Shown here piece after piece: positions 53,054 to 61,608 of a DNA stretch of 64,000 bases. This stretch comes from Roseiterribacter gracilis. GTDB lineage: Bacteria > Pseudomonadota > Alphaproteobacteria > BOG-932 > Roseiterribacteraceae. Both the position numbers and the translations under genes were made by a program. The notes beneath the pieces are model-generated. The model was not told where the DNA came from. It ran no database searches and saw only the letters and a list, made by a program, of their open reading frames with translations. Location of the stretch: assembly GCA_018332375.1 (NCBI GenBank), contig BOPV01000001.1:1922001-1986000 (forward strand). The letters are read 5' to 3'. Numbering within the stretch: the first letter of the stretch is position 1; each line of letters opens with the position of its first letter.

Positions 53054-53670
53054 CACGCAACCTGGGGAATCGGCAGGCGCGGCATGCCGCGAAAGCCTGG
53101 AATGGATTCGATCCGCGCGATCCACGCCTGCACCGACGGATACGGGTCGAGCGGGATGCCGCCTTCGGGCGCATGCGCGACATACGAGTAGCAAGCGAGA
53201 TCGGCGATCGTCGGATGGGTCGTCGCGAGATAGTCCTTGTCGGCAAGATGCTGTTCGAGAAAGCGCAACAGCCGTTCGGCAATCTGTGTCGCCGACACGG
53301 GATCGCCCGACATGCCGAACTGCAACACGCGGCGCGCGATGCCGGGTCCGTACATCACCTCGCCGGCCGCAATCGACAGGAAGCGCTGCACGCGCGCTGC
53401 TTCGAGCGGCGTATCGGGCAACCACTTGCCGCTGCGGTCATAGGTCTTGGCGAGATAGACCAGGATCGCGTTGCTGTCGGTGAGAATGACGTCGCCATCT
53501 TGCAGCACTGGAATCTGCTGCAGCGGATTGAGCGCGGCGAATTCGGGCGTCTTGCGCACGTCGGCCGGCGCATCGACGAATTTGTAGGTCAGGCCCAGCA
53601 GGTCCAGCAGCAGCTCAACCCGGTGCCCGTGCCCTGACAGGCTGGTCGAATAGAGAATTCGTTCCGTCAT
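53053..53670 (-). CDS. glutathione S-transferase
   Basis: A 205-residue GST. The thioredoxin-fold half has ILYSTSLSGHGHRVELLLDL (active-site Ser/Ser region), LNPLQQIPVLQDGDVILTDS, then NAILVYLAKTYD, and the helical half ends LPDTPLEAARVQRFLSIAAG, ATTHPTIADLACYSYVAHAP. It would conjugate glutathione to electrophiles. A GGGAGGGG ribosome-binding site lies 4 nt before the ATG at 53670; a longer frame to 53919 is not used. It is divergent from a LysR gene. Confidence 0.93.
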   Translation of the reverse strand: MTERILYSTSLSGHGHRVELLLDLLGLTYKFVDAPADVRKTPEFAALNPLQQIPVLQDGDVILTDSNAILVYLAKTYDRSGKWLPDTPLEAARVQRFLSIAAGEVMYGPGIARRVLQFGMSGDPVSATQIAERLLRFLEQHLADKDYLATTHPTIADLACYSYVAHAPEGGIPLDPYPSVQAWIARIESIPGFRGMPRLPIPQVA

Positions 53671-53731
53671 TGTCCCCTCCCGTTGGCTCTTATCTAGCGT
53701 CCCGCGCGCGGCATCAGAACCGAACCAGATT

Positions 53732-53746
53732 GCAAGGTACTCTTGC
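53732..53746. promoter_or_regulatory. inverted repeat between GST and LysR genes
   Basis: GCAAG (53732-53736) and CTTGC (53742-53746) are arms around a 5-nt centre GTACT. This 15-bp dyad fits the size of a LysR recognition site and sits in the 168-bp gap between the divergent GST and LysR genes. I see no clear -10/-35 pair to place it against. Confidence 0.35.
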
Positions 53747-53838
53747 GTTCGGTGGAATGATCGTCGTCCCATGGGGCCCATTGCTTCACCGGCGCTCCGC
53801 GCCGGTGGGGCGCAGTTCACGGTGCGAAGCGCCCAAGC

Positions 53839-54744
53839 ATGGACCGGCTCGACGAACTCGCGATCTTTCTTTCGATCCTCGACAGCGGGAGTTTCGCTGC
53901 GGCGGCGCGGAAGCTGCACAAATCGCCGCCCGCGGTAACGCGCGCATTGGCTGGGCTAGAAGAACGGTTGGGCGTGCGCCTGGTCGAGCGCACCACGCGT
54001 CGCCTGGCCCCGACCGAAGCAGGCCGCACACTGGCCGAACGCGTACGGCCGTTGCTCGCCACCTATGACGAAGCGATGGATGTCGCAGGCGATGGCGGCG
54101 GCGTGCGCGGGTTGTTGCGCGTCACCGCGCCGTTGGTGTTCGGCCGCCGCCACGTCACGCCGATCATCGCGAACTTCCTGCAGGCGCAGCCGCTGGTGCG
54201 CATCGACTTCGTGCTTAGCGACCGCTGGCTTGACATGGTCGAAGAAAAAATCGACGTCGCGGTGCGCATCGGCGCGCTGGCCGATTCAAGCCTGGTTGCG
54301 CGCAAAGTCGGCGAAGTCCGGCGCGTGCTGGTCGCCAGCCCGGCCTATCTCGCAGCGCACGGCACGCCGCGCACGCCCGACGAACTTCCCACGCACGAGC
54401 TGGTGACGACGTCGAGCAACCCGCTGGCCAGCGAATGGCGCTTCGGCGGCGGCCGCAAGCGTGAGCTGCTGATCCGCGTCGTGCCGCGCCTCATGGTCAA
54501 CGAGATCGACGCGATGTTGATCGCCGTACGCGCCGGACGCGGCATCGGTCGCGCTTTGTCGTATCAGGTCGCCAACGAGATTGCGGCGGGCACGCTGGTG
54601 CGCGTGCTGCCCGACTTCGAGCCACCGCCGCTGGCGGTGCAACTCGTCGTTCCCAGCGCGCGGCATCTGCCGACGCGCACCCGCGCCTTTCTCGACGACG
54701 CGGCAAAATCGCTGCGCGCACTGGACGTGATCAAGCCGGCATGA
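53839..54744 (+). CDS. LysR-family regulator
   Basis: A 301-residue regulator. LDELAIFLSILDSGSFAAAA, RKLHKSPPAVTRALAGLEER and GVRLVERTTRRLAPTEAGR are the DNA-binding domain, of the CrgA/PA0477-like LysR subgroup with EPPPLAVQLVVPSARHLPTR at the end. It is divergent from the GST/PNPOx-like pair, which it probably regulates. It is convergent with the S9 peptidase gene, with 3 bp between stops. Confidence 0.93.
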   Translation: MDRLDELAIFLSILDSGSFAAAARKLHKSPPAVTRALAGLEERLGVRLVERTTRRLAPTEAGRTLAERVRPLLATYDEAMDVAGDGGGVRGLLRVTAPLVFGRRHVTPIIANFLQAQPLVRIDFVLSDRWLDMVEEKIDVAVRIGALADSSLVARKVGEVRRVLVASPAYLAAHGTPRTPDELPTHELVTTSSNPLASEWRFGGGRKRELLIRVVPRLMVNEIDAMLIAVRAGRGIGRALSYQVANEIAAGTLVRVLPDFEPPPLAVQLVVPSARHLPTRTRAFLDDAAKSLRALDVIKPA

Positions 54745-54747
54745 CGT

Positions 54748-56784
54748 TTACGGCGCGCCGCCTTCTTTCGCGCTGCCGCCGAGATATTTGTCGTACCAGG
54801 CGAGATAGCGTTCCAGCACGTCGCGCTTGTAGCTGGGCCGTTTGATGCCGTGAAACTGGCCGGGATAGATCACCAACTGCGTGTCGAGCCCAAGACTCTT
54901 CAGCGCCTGGTACATTTGTTCCGAATTCAGCAGCGGAACGTTGAAGTCCTTCTCGCCGCACAGAAACAGAGTCGGCGTCTTGATCCGGTCGGCGTGCAGG
55001 AACGGATCCGACAGATTCAGCCAGGTCTGCGTCGCTTCCCACGGGCGACCCAGTTCCATTTCATAGTCGCGCGTATATTGGTCGGTGCCGTAGCCAGCCA
55101 GAATGTTCGACGCGCTGGCACCGCTGGTCGCAACTTTGAAGCGCGTGTCGCGTGCGATGACATAGTTGGTCAGAAGCCCGCCATAGGACCAACCGCCGAC
55201 GCCGAGCCGCGCCGGATCGGCCATGCCCTGCGCGACGACATAGTCGACCGCAGCCAACACGTCGTCGCCGTCTTTCTTGCCCCACGATGCATAGATCGCG
55301 CTGGAGAAGGCTTCGCCGCGACCGGTGCTGCCGCGTGGATTGGCGGTGACGACGAGATAGCCACGCGCCGCAAGCAGCTGCATTTCGAACGAATAGCTCA
55401 ACTGATATTGCGCCTGCGGCCCGCCATGGATGCGCAGCACGGTCGGATATTTGCGCCCGGCAACAAAGCCCGGCGGCTTGTAGAGCAAGCCGTGGATCTC
55501 GGTTCCGTCGGCGCTTTTGAATGCGATCTCATCGGCCGGCGTCGTCTGCACTGTTTGCAGCCAGGCATTGTGCTTGGTCACCTGCCGTGGCTTGCCGTTG
55601 TCGAGCGCGAAAATTTCGGCCGGCGCAGTTGGCGTGCTTAACAGCACCGCTTCTTTGCCCGCCGCGGCGACATAGGCGCCGACGACATTGCGTCCCTGCA
55701 ACACCGACTTCAACGCGCCGTCGCGCAACGAGACCTCGCCCAGATAGACGGTGCGATCGTCTTCGACCAGAAGGCGGATCGACTTGCCGTCTTTGCTCCA
55801 CACCGGCGCGCGCACGTTGCGATCCAGCGATTCCGCGAATAGACGCGGTGCGCCGCCGCCGACCGGCACGACCGCCAATTTGCGCACGCCATATTCGAAC
55901 AGTTTCAGCGACGGTCCCTGCAGATAGGCGAGCTGGGTTCCGTCAGGGCTGAACGCAAGCGGGCTTTTATAGTCGGGTTTGTTGTCAGCCGCCGGATAGG
56001 TGGTCAGCGCGCGCGGCGTCGCGTTCTCGACGGCATCGACCAGAAACACGTCGTAATTGTCGTCGCGGTCGAAATCGGGACGGCTGCGCCGCGATACGAA
56101 AGCGATGCGTTTGCCGTCGGGCGACCAGGCCGGCATCGCATCATCGAACTCGCCGCTGGTGATGCGCGTCAGCTTGCGGTCGGCAAGATCGAGCACGTGC
56201 AGCCGGTCACGCTTCTTGCCGAGATAGCCGTCGATATCTTCCTTGAAGTGAAACCGGTCGATGACGATCGGCTTCTTGGCTTTCTTCTTGTCTTTCGCTT
56301 CGCCCTCTTCGTCCTCGTCGGGATCGGCGTCTTCAACGATCAGCGCCAGGCGTTTGCCGTCGGGTGACCAGGCATAGTCGTTGATCGAACCTTTGGTCTC
56401 GGTGATCTTCTCGGCCTCACCGCCGGCACGATCGAGCAGCCACAACTGTTCGATCTCTTTCTCATCGCCGCGTCCTGATAAGAACGCCAGATAGCGGCCG
56501 TCGGGGCTGAATTTCGGCTTCTTCTCGCTGGCATTGGGCGTCGACGTCATCTGCAACGTCTGTTTGCCGTCCCACGACGTCATGAAGACATGCGTGATCG
56601 CCTTGTCCTGCTTTTTGTCGACGGCAGCGACCGCATAGGCGATCCACGTGCCTTCGGGCGACAATTGGGGATCGGACAGAACCCGCTCATTGTCCTGGTC
56701 GTCGAGCACGAGCGGACGCGGCGTTTGCGCGAAGGCGGGTGCTGCGGCCAGCAGCGCGACAAGGCAAAGCGAGCGGATCTGCAT
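54748..56784 (-). CDS. S9-family prolyl-oligopeptidase-type peptidase
   Basis: A 678-residue secreted serine peptidase. A signal peptide (MQIRSLCLVALLAAAPAFAQ) is followed by a WD40-like beta-propeller (residues about 25-400; repeats such as FSPDGRYLAFLSGRG, WSPDGKRLALIVED, WSPDGKRIAFVSRRS) with an acidic/lysine-rich insert (DPDEDEEGEAKDKKKAKK). The catalytic C-terminal domain has GGWSYGGLLTNYV (nucleophile), LFLCGEKDFNVPL (Asp) and YPGQFHGI (His). It degrades small peptides, probably in the periplasm. The frame continues upstream to 57147 but that part overlaps the divergent gene. Confidence 0.93.
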   Translation of the reverse strand: MQIRSLCLVALLAAAPAFAQTPRPLVLDDQDNERVLSDPQLSPEGTWIAYAVAAVDKKQDKAITHVFMTSWDGKQTLQMTSTPNASEKKPKFSPDGRYLAFLSGRGDEKEIEQLWLLDRAGGEAEKITETKGSINDYAWSPDGKRLALIVEDADPDEDEEGEAKDKKKAKKPIVIDRFHFKEDIDGYLGKKRDRLHVLDLADRKLTRITSGEFDDAMPAWSPDGKRIAFVSRRSRPDFDRDDNYDVFLVDAVENATPRALTTYPAADNKPDYKSPLAFSPDGTQLAYLQGPSLKLFEYGVRKLAVVPVGGGAPRLFAESLDRNVRAPVWSKDGKSIRLLVEDDRTVYLGEVSLRDGALKSVLQGRNVVGAYVAAAGKEAVLLSTPTAPAEIFALDNGKPRQVTKHNAWLQTVQTTPADEIAFKSADGTEIHGLLYKPPGFVAGRKYPTVLRIHGGPQAQYQLSYSFEMQLLAARGYLVVTANPRGSTGRGEAFSSAIYASWGKKDGDDVLAAVDYVVAQGMADPARLGVGGWSYGGLLTNYVIARDTRFKVATSGASASNILAGYGTDQYTRDYEMELGRPWEATQTWLNLSDPFLHADRIKTPTLFLCGEKDFNVPLLNSEQMYQALKSLGLDTQLVIYPGQFHGIKRPSYKRDVLERYLAWYDKYLGGSAKEGGAP

Positions 56785-56880
56785 AAGGCGCAGGATCGGC
56801 AGACGCGACGCCCGCCGCAAGGACCAATTTTCGGCGTCGTGGGCCGCCGGATTTCGGCGGCAACCACGTGGGATGGAGCG

Positions 56881-57543
56881 ATGATCCAGAACCCAGTTAC
56901 ATCGATCCGATTTGGCCGCGTCGCCGCCGGGATTTCCGTGCGCGACATCCAGGCCGCGCACGATTTCTATGCCGGCGTGCTCGGATTTCGGAAGGTGTTC
57001 GAGAATGGCAGCCCGGTGGGCTTTATGATTCTCGAAAAGGACGGGGCCGAGATTCACCTGAATCTGAAACCGGACCACGTCGCCTCGACGGTGAACGCCG
57101 CGCACATGCTGGTCGACAAGGTCGATGCGCTGTACGCGGTCTGCCAAGCGGCCGGCGTGCAGATCGTCAAAGCGCTGGCCGACAAAGACTACGGCCAGCG
57201 CGCCTTCGTGTTCGCTGATCCCGACGGCAATCGCATCGATGTCGGCGAAGCGACGCGCAAGACGCTGACGCTGACCAATACGCAGCGGCTGCTGGTGGTC
57301 GACGATGCCGACCTCGCCGGGTCGAGCTTCACCAACGTCAAACTGGCGAACGCGATCTTCGACGACGTGAATCTGGCGGCGGCGCGCTTGTCGAACGTCA
57401 ATCTAACCGGGCTTTCGATCCGCGATGCCAATTTGCGCAACGCTGCGATCAGCGACAGTGCGCTCGATGGCATGACGATCGACGGAATCGCCGTCACCGA
57501 TCTCCTGGCAGCCTATCGCGCCAGGAAATCGGCGGACGGCTGA
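56881..57543 (+). CDS. glyoxalase/VOC domain fused to pentapeptide repeats
   Basis: A 220-residue protein with two parts. Residues 12-124 are a vicinal-oxygen-chelate domain (AAGISVRDIQAAHDFYAGVL, then FVFADPDGNRIDVGE). Residues about 143-203 are about 12 pentapeptide repeats with the central Leu/Phe pattern (ADLAG, SSFTN, VKLAN, AIFDD, VNLAA, ARLSN, VNLTG, ANLRN), ending in GMTIDGIAVTDLLAAYRA. VOC proteins bind or alter small molecules, while pentapeptide coils act as scaffolds or protein mimics. The stop is directly adjacent to the stop of the convergent oxidase-like gene. Confidence 0.88.
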   Translation: MIQNPVTSIRFGRVAAGISVRDIQAAHDFYAGVLGFRKVFENGSPVGFMILEKDGAEIHLNLKPDHVASTVNAAHMLVDKVDALYAVCQAAGVQIVKALADKDYGQRAFVFADPDGNRIDVGEATRKTLTLTNTQRLLVVDDADLAGSSFTNVKLANAIFDDVNLAAARLSNVNLTGLSIRDANLRNAAISDSALDGMTIDGIAVTDLLAAYRARKSADG

Positions 57544-58707
57544 TCAGCTCGTCCGCATCTTTCCCATCAGCTCGGCCAGCGAGGCGACGGCGCGTTCGGC
57601 TTCGGCGCGATCGGGCGTCGTATCGGGATTGTTGAAGCCGGTCGCTTCGGTGTCGCGCTGGACGATGATCCCGTCGCTGCGCGGGATCGCGATCATGTCG
57701 TGGTAGATCACGCCGTAGCGCACCTCGGCCTGCGGCAGCAGCCAGGTCAACTGGCCGCGCACCGGAATGACCGACTCGTCCCGCCACAAGGCGCGCGCGC
57801 CATAGCCGGTGCAGTTGATGATCGTCTTCTGTTTCAGCTTGGCGAGTTCGGACGGGGCGTGAAATTCGCGCCGTTCAATCTTGCCGCCAGCGGCCAGGAA
57901 ATCCTGCACCAGCCGATGCTGCAGCGAGGTGACGTTGAATTGCAGCGACGCGTTGCGCTTCACATACGGCACCGGGAATGGATGCGTGCCCGGCTCGACT
58001 TCCTGCAATTGCGGCGCAAGTCCGCGGATCAGATGCCGCAGCTCGGCAAAGTCCGGCCCGTCGGTCGGGTCGTTCGGCGCGTTCCAGGGTTCGTCCGACA
58101 GAATATAGCGATCGACCCATTCGACCGGCGCACCTTCGACGCCCAGCAGCGAGAGATGCGTGCGGAAGCTGCTGCGCGCGATCGATTCCCAGCGTTGTTC
58201 GAAGGCCGGCGTAACGGCGCTCTGCAACGCAACGCGCGAGTCGGGCGACCAGGTTCCAGTCGCATTGGCCGAACGCGTCTCGGCGGGAAGATCCTTGGCG
58301 TAGATCGTGACATGCGCGCCGTTGCGTTGCGCGGTTAGTGCCGCGGTCAGGCCCAACGCACCGCAGCCCAGCACCGCCAGGTCGCGTTGACCGGTGGCGA
58401 GCGCTTGCTCGACGGCAAGGTTTGCGTAGCCCCAGGACAGCGACCAGCCGCTGCCGCCATGGCCGTAATTATGGACGACGATTTTGTCACCGACCCGTTC
58501 GAGTTCGAGCCGCGGACCGGCAGCGCGGAACGGCCGGGTGCAGACCGTGACTTTCAGAATACGCGCATTGTCGGCGCGCATCGGATGCAGCACCACGGTC
58601 GGATCGAACGCGATACGCGGACGCGGCGTGGTTGCGGTCGTGCAACCGGCCAGAGTCAACGCGCCGACCGCGGCGCTGCCAGTCTGCAAAAAGGAACGGC
58701 GATGCAT
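57544..58707 (-). CDS. Tat-exported D-amino-acid-oxidase-like FAD protein
   Basis: A 387-residue FAD oxidoreductase. The N-terminus MHRRSFLQTGSAAVGALTLA has a twin-arginine motif and ends in a possible lipobox (LAGC), so it is likely exported folded and perhaps lipidated. An N-terminal segment of about 90 residues precedes DLAVLGCGALGLTAALTAQR, the FAD-binding start of DAO proteins; TIINCTGYGARALW and VRGQLTWLLPQ follow the family pattern. Its substrate may be a D-amino acid or other amine. The start at 58707 is chosen over a TTG at 58719. It follows the DUF1993 gene by 8 bp. Confidence 0.85.
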   Translation of the reverse strand: MHRRSFLQTGSAAVGALTLAGCTTATTPRPRIAFDPTVVLHPMRADNARILKVTVCTRPFRAAGPRLELERVGDKIVVHNYGHGGSGWSLSWGYANLAVEQALATGQRDLAVLGCGALGLTAALTAQRNGAHVTIYAKDLPAETRSANATGTWSPDSRVALQSAVTPAFEQRWESIARSSFRTHLSLLGVEGAPVEWVDRYILSDEPWNAPNDPTDGPDFAELRHLIRGLAPQLQEVEPGTHPFPVPYVKRNASLQFNVTSLQHRLVQDFLAAGGKIERREFHAPSELAKLKQKTIINCTGYGARALWRDESVIPVRGQLTWLLPQAEVRYGVIYHDMIAIPRSDGIIVQRDTEATGFNNPDTTPDRAEAERAVASLAELMGKMRTS

Positions 58708-58715
58708 CTGTCGGT

Positions 58716-59225
58716 TCAATTCGGCAGGCCGCCGATGAAGTCGCGCTTTTCCAGCGCAACGCCGTTGTGGCGCAAAATCGCGTAGGCCGCGGTCAGGTGG
58801 AAATAGAAGTTCGGCAACACGAACAGCAGCAGATAGGGCTGGCCGACGAACTGCATTTCGTTGCCGGCGATCTTCAAGGTCACGGTGCGCTTGTCCGAAC
58901 CTTCGAACGACGCCTTGTCGAGTTCGCGCAGAAACGACTTGGTCTTTTCGATCCGCGCCAGAAGCTGCGCGAAATCGACTTCGTCATCGGGGTAGGACGG
59001 AACCGCGACGCCAGCCAGGCGCGCGCCGCCGCCTTTGACCATGTCGCACGCAATCTGCACCTGCCGCGACAAGGGGAACATGTCCGGCGCCAGGCGCGAT
59101 TGCAGCATCACCGACTCGGGAATTTTGCGGTCGGTACAGGATTGCTGGCCCTTCTTGAGCACGCCGCCCAACGCGTCCAGCAAACGGATAAAGACGGGCA
59201 CCGAGCTTTCATACATAGACGGCAT
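58716..59225 (-). CDS. DUF1993-family protein
   Basis: A 169-residue helical protein of the DUF1993 family: SMYESSVPVFIRLLDALGGV at the N-terminus, LQSRLAPDMFPLSRQVQIAC and KGGGARLAG in the middle, and a helical C-terminus with FVLPNFYFHLTAAYAILRHN. The family is related to the DinB/YfiT-like four-helix fold and has no established function. It is the first gene of a pair with the D-amino-acid-oxidase-like gene and is divergent from the hydroxyacid dehydrogenase gene. Confidence 0.85.
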   Translation of the reverse strand: MPSMYESSVPVFIRLLDALGGVLKKGQQSCTDRKIPESVMLQSRLAPDMFPLSRQVQIACDMVKGGGARLAGVAVPSYPDDEVDFAQLLARIEKTKSFLRELDKASFEGSDKRTVTLKIAGNEMQFVGQPYLLLFVLPNFYFHLTAAYAILRHNGVALEKRDFIGGLPN

Positions 59226-59322
59226 CGATCGTTCCTTGGCCGGAGAAGAATGAGGTCGGGTGTGTAGCGCAGCGGCGCGAGGCCGGATAGCGTCTCACCC
59301 GGAAGAAAGGCAGGAACAAGGC

Positions 59323-60282
59323 ATGCGAAAGCTCTGCGCGATTCTCGACGACTATCAGGATGCGGCAAGGCAGATGGCAGATTGGTCGCGCATCGAAGAC
59401 CGGGTCGAGCTGCGCACCATCCGCACGCCGTTCGCATCCGAGGACGACGTCGTCGCTGCAATCGGCGACTGCGAGATCCTGGTCATCATGCGCGAGCGCA
59501 CGCCCTTCCCCGCCTCGCTGCTCGCGCGTCTGCCCAAGCTGAAGCTGCTGGTGACCAGCGGCATGCGCAATCTGGCGATCGACGTCGCAGCGGCCAAAGC
59601 GCGCGGCATCGCAGTGTGCGGTACCGACAGTTTCAGCGAACCGCCGGTGGAAATGACCTGGGCGTTGCTGCTGGGAATCGCGCGCCACGTCGTGCCCGAA
59701 TCGAACGCACTGCGCGCGAACGGCCCGTGGCAATCGGGCGTCGGCAGCGACCTTGCTGGACGCACCTTGGGTTTGATCGGGCTAGGCAAGATCGGCGCCC
59801 GCGTCGCGCGGGTTGCGCGCGCCTTCGACATGAAGCTGGTGGCCTGGAGCCAGAACCTGACGGCCGACACGGCGCATGCCGCCGATGCGGTGTTGGCGCC
59901 CAATCTCGAATCGCTGCTGCAGCAAAGCGACTATGTGTCGATCCACGTCGTGCTGGGCGACCGTACGCGCGGCCTGCTGGGCGATGCCCAACTGCGCCAG
60001 ATGAAACCGAGCGCCTATCTGATCAACACGTCGCGCGCCGCCATCGTGCAGCGCGCCGCTTTGTTGCGCGCGCTACAAGAAAACTGGATCGCAGGCGCCG
60101 CAATGGACGTGTTCGAAACCGAACCCCTGCCGGCCGACGATCCGCTGCGCAAACTTCCCAACGTGCTGGCGACGCCGCATATCGGTTATGTCACGCAGCG
60201 CAACTACGGCGCCTATTTCGAACAAGCGGTCGAAGACATCGAAGCGTGGCTGACGGGAAACGTGGTTCGCGCGCTGACGTAG
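59323..60282 (+). CDS. D-2-hydroxyacid dehydrogenase
   Basis: A 319-residue NAD(P)-dependent dehydrogenase. LGLIGLGKIGARVARVARAF is the cofactor loop; the catalytic Arg is in INTSRAAIV, Glu in VFETEPLPADDPL, and His in ATPHIGYVT. It should interconvert a D-2-hydroxyacid and the 2-oxoacid; the exact substrate is unknown. ATG 59323 has an AGGAA about 8 nt upstream; the 21 codons before it (from 59260) lie in the divergent promoter region. Confidence 0.93.
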   Translation: MRKLCAILDDYQDAARQMADWSRIEDRVELRTIRTPFASEDDVVAAIGDCEILVIMRERTPFPASLLARLPKLKLLVTSGMRNLAIDVAAAKARGIAVCGTDSFSEPPVEMTWALLLGIARHVVPESNALRANGPWQSGVGSDLAGRTLGLIGLGKIGARVARVARAFDMKLVAWSQNLTADTAHAADAVLAPNLESLLQQSDYVSIHVVLGDRTRGLLGDAQLRQMKPSAYLINTSRAAIVQRAALLRALQENWIAGAAMDVFETEPLPADDPLRKLPNVLATPHIGYVTQRNYGAYFEQAVEDIEAWLTGNVVRALT

Positions 60283-60339
60283 CGCCGCGGGCGCTCCGGA
60301 TTTCAATTTCTGGAGAGCTGAAAACCGGGAGGCGCTACG
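60278..60339. repeat. inverted repeat between convergent genes
   Basis: CGTAGCGCC (60278-60286) and GGCGCTACG (60331-60339) are perfect 9-bp arms, 44 bp apart, with inner partly pairing arms (GCTCC and GGAGAGC). It overlaps the ends of both the hydroxyacid dehydrogenase and the glycosylase genes. It may form a long stem-loop that stops transcription from both sides; no T tract is present. Confidence 0.55.
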
Positions 60340-60931
60340 CGCCCAAATTCTTCGGACCGCTGACGAAGCGATTGCCGCGCACATAAAATCGCAGCTTCTG
60401 GTCGGCTGCACGCGACAAGCCGATCCGCGCGCTGACGCCGATCTTCGGCGCGACGTACGCGTCCTGCGCGAGCCATAACGGTCCCTTGCGGCAAAGATCG
60501 ACGCCATCGAGCGCGCGGTCGATGTCGAGCGCGGCGGCGAGACGGCCCGGACCGCGCGTCAGATCGTACAGTTTTTCAACGCCGCGATGCTGCTGCATCC
60601 ACATCACGCCTTCGAGCGGCTCCAGCGCGCGGATCAGCGTGCCGGCACCGACGCCGGCCTCTTCGCTTGAAACGTTCAGCAGCCAGGAGATGCCGTACGC
60701 CTGATAGACGTAGGCATGGCCGCGTCGCAGAAAGAGCGTTCGGTTGCGCGGCGTCTCGCCGCGATAAGCGTGACCGGCTTCGTCGCCGACCGGATAGGCT
60801 TCGGTTTCGACGATCCGCCCGCTGAGCCGCGCGTCGCCCAGCTCACGCACGACGATCTTGCCGATCAGAAAGCGTGCAAGCGCGACCGTGTCGAGCGGCA
60901 GCTCGTTGCGCTTCAGCAGACGGTAGCTCAC
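60335..60931 (-). CDS. DNA-3-methyladenine glycosylase (AAG/MPG family)
   Basis: A protein of about 198 residues that removes alkylated purines from DNA. FLIGKIVVRELGDARLSGRI VETEAY is the N-terminal core; GHAYRGETPRNRTLFLRRG and YVYQAYGISWLLNVSSE carry the base-recognition residues, and LTRGPGRLAAALDID the C-terminal part. GTG at 60931 makes a GTGA overlap with the upstream stop, matching local habit; ATG 60946 would give five more residues. It is coupled to the SnoaL-like gene upstream. Confidence 0.9.
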   Translation of the reverse strand: MSYRLLKRNELPLDTVALARFLIGKIVVRELGDARLSGRIVETEAYPVGDEAGHAYRGETPRNRTLFLRRGHAYVYQAYGISWLLNVSSEEAGVGAGTLIRALEPLEGVMWMQQHRGVEKLYDLTRGPGRLAAALDIDRALDGVDLCRKGPLWLAQDAYVAPKIGVSARIGLSRAADQKLRFYVRGNRFVSGPKNLGA

Positions 60932-61305
60932 ATCATTTCGACCCATCGTGCACGCGAAGCTCCCGGCGCGAACGGATCGCCGAAATACTGGGTCTCGCGC
61001 GCAACCTTGCCGCCCGCAAATTCCATGATGCTGACGACATGGACCGGTTGTGCGTCGTAGGTGAACAGCAGTTCGCTGACCCACATTTCCCCGCTGCCTA
61101 GAATGCGGCGCAGCGTGAAGCGTTTCTTGCTCGGCTGCGCCATGCGTGACGACCGGATGTTGTTCCGGCCGCGAATTCGCTCACCCGATTGCGGATACTC
61201 GAGGATCGCGCTGTCGCTGTAGAGCTCATCCTCGGCATCGAAATCGCCAGCGTCGGACGCGGACCAGTGACGCTGGATCGCGGCCCGCACCTCGTCGTCG
61301 CCCAT
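60928..61305 (-). CDS. SnoaL-like NTF2-fold protein
   Basis: A 125-residue protein with the small NTF2-like pattern: AIQRHWSASDAGDFDAEDEL YSDSAILEYPQSG, then ERIRGRNNIRSSRMAQPSKK, VHVVSIMEFAGGKVARETQYF GDPF. It is of the nuclear-transport-factor-2/ketosteroid-isomerase group with no assigned chemistry. GGGAGGG lies 5 nt before the ATG at 61305. Co-translation with 3-methyladenine glycosylase is probably positional rather than functional. Confidence 0.82.
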   Translation of the reverse strand: MGDDEVRAAIQRHWSASDAGDFDAEDELYSDSAILEYPQSGERIRGRNNIRSSRMAQPSKKRFTLRRILGSGEMWVSELLFTYDAQPVHVVSIMEFAGGKVARETQYFGDPFAPGASRARWVEMM

Positions 61306-61333
61306 GGCTACCCTCCCGGAAGGAGGGCAGATG

Positions 61334-61477
61334 CTACAGCAGGTCCTGCGCCACCGGCACGCGTTCGATTTGTTTGGTCGCGTGATGCTCGTCTTTGGCT
61401 TCGGCGGCGTACAAGGCCGCGCCAGCCACAAAATTGATCAGCAGCGCAAATACGACGGCACGAAAAAATCGGTTCAC
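61334..61477 (-). CDS. 47-residue secreted or membrane peptide
   Basis: A GTG at 61477 with AGGAG exactly 7 nt upstream opens a 47-codon frame. The first 25 residues (NRFFRAVVFALLINFVAGAA) are a signal peptide or a single membrane helix; the tail EAKDEHHATKQIERVPVAQ is charged and hydrophilic. I recognise no family. The longer frame to 61750 has no good start. Position between the SnoaL-like gene and the 81-codon ORF on the same strand fits a short unit, and the good ribosome-binding site supports real translation. Confidence 0.5.
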   Translation of the reverse strand: MNRFFRAVVFALLINFVAGAALYAAEAKDEHHATKQIERVPVAQDLL

Positions 61478-61560
61478 GGGAATGCTCCTGACGTTCAGCG
61501 CACGCATCCCCATATCGCTGCAGCCCGCATCGAGGTTGCAGCTCCACGCCGCGACATGCC

Positions 61561-61589
61561 GCCACGCGATGACGTCAGCATCGCGTGGC
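61561..61589. repeat. 11-bp-arm inverted repeat
   Basis: GCCACGCGATG (61561-61571) and CATCGCGTGGC (61579-61589) are perfect arms with a 7-nt spacer, and the centre holds the 8-bp palindrome TGACGTCA (61570-61577). It lies between two small ORFs on the minus strand. It could be an intrinsic-type terminator without a T tract or a binding site; the surrounding 130 bases hold nothing else I recognise. Confidence 0.55.
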
Positions 61590-61608
61590 TGGTGTAACGG
61601 CACCTGAC

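Noticed and set aside
54748..57147. Extension of the S9 peptidase upstream of 56784
   Set aside because: Residues before MQIRSL lack family similarity, overlap the divergent VOC gene and would bury the signal peptide.
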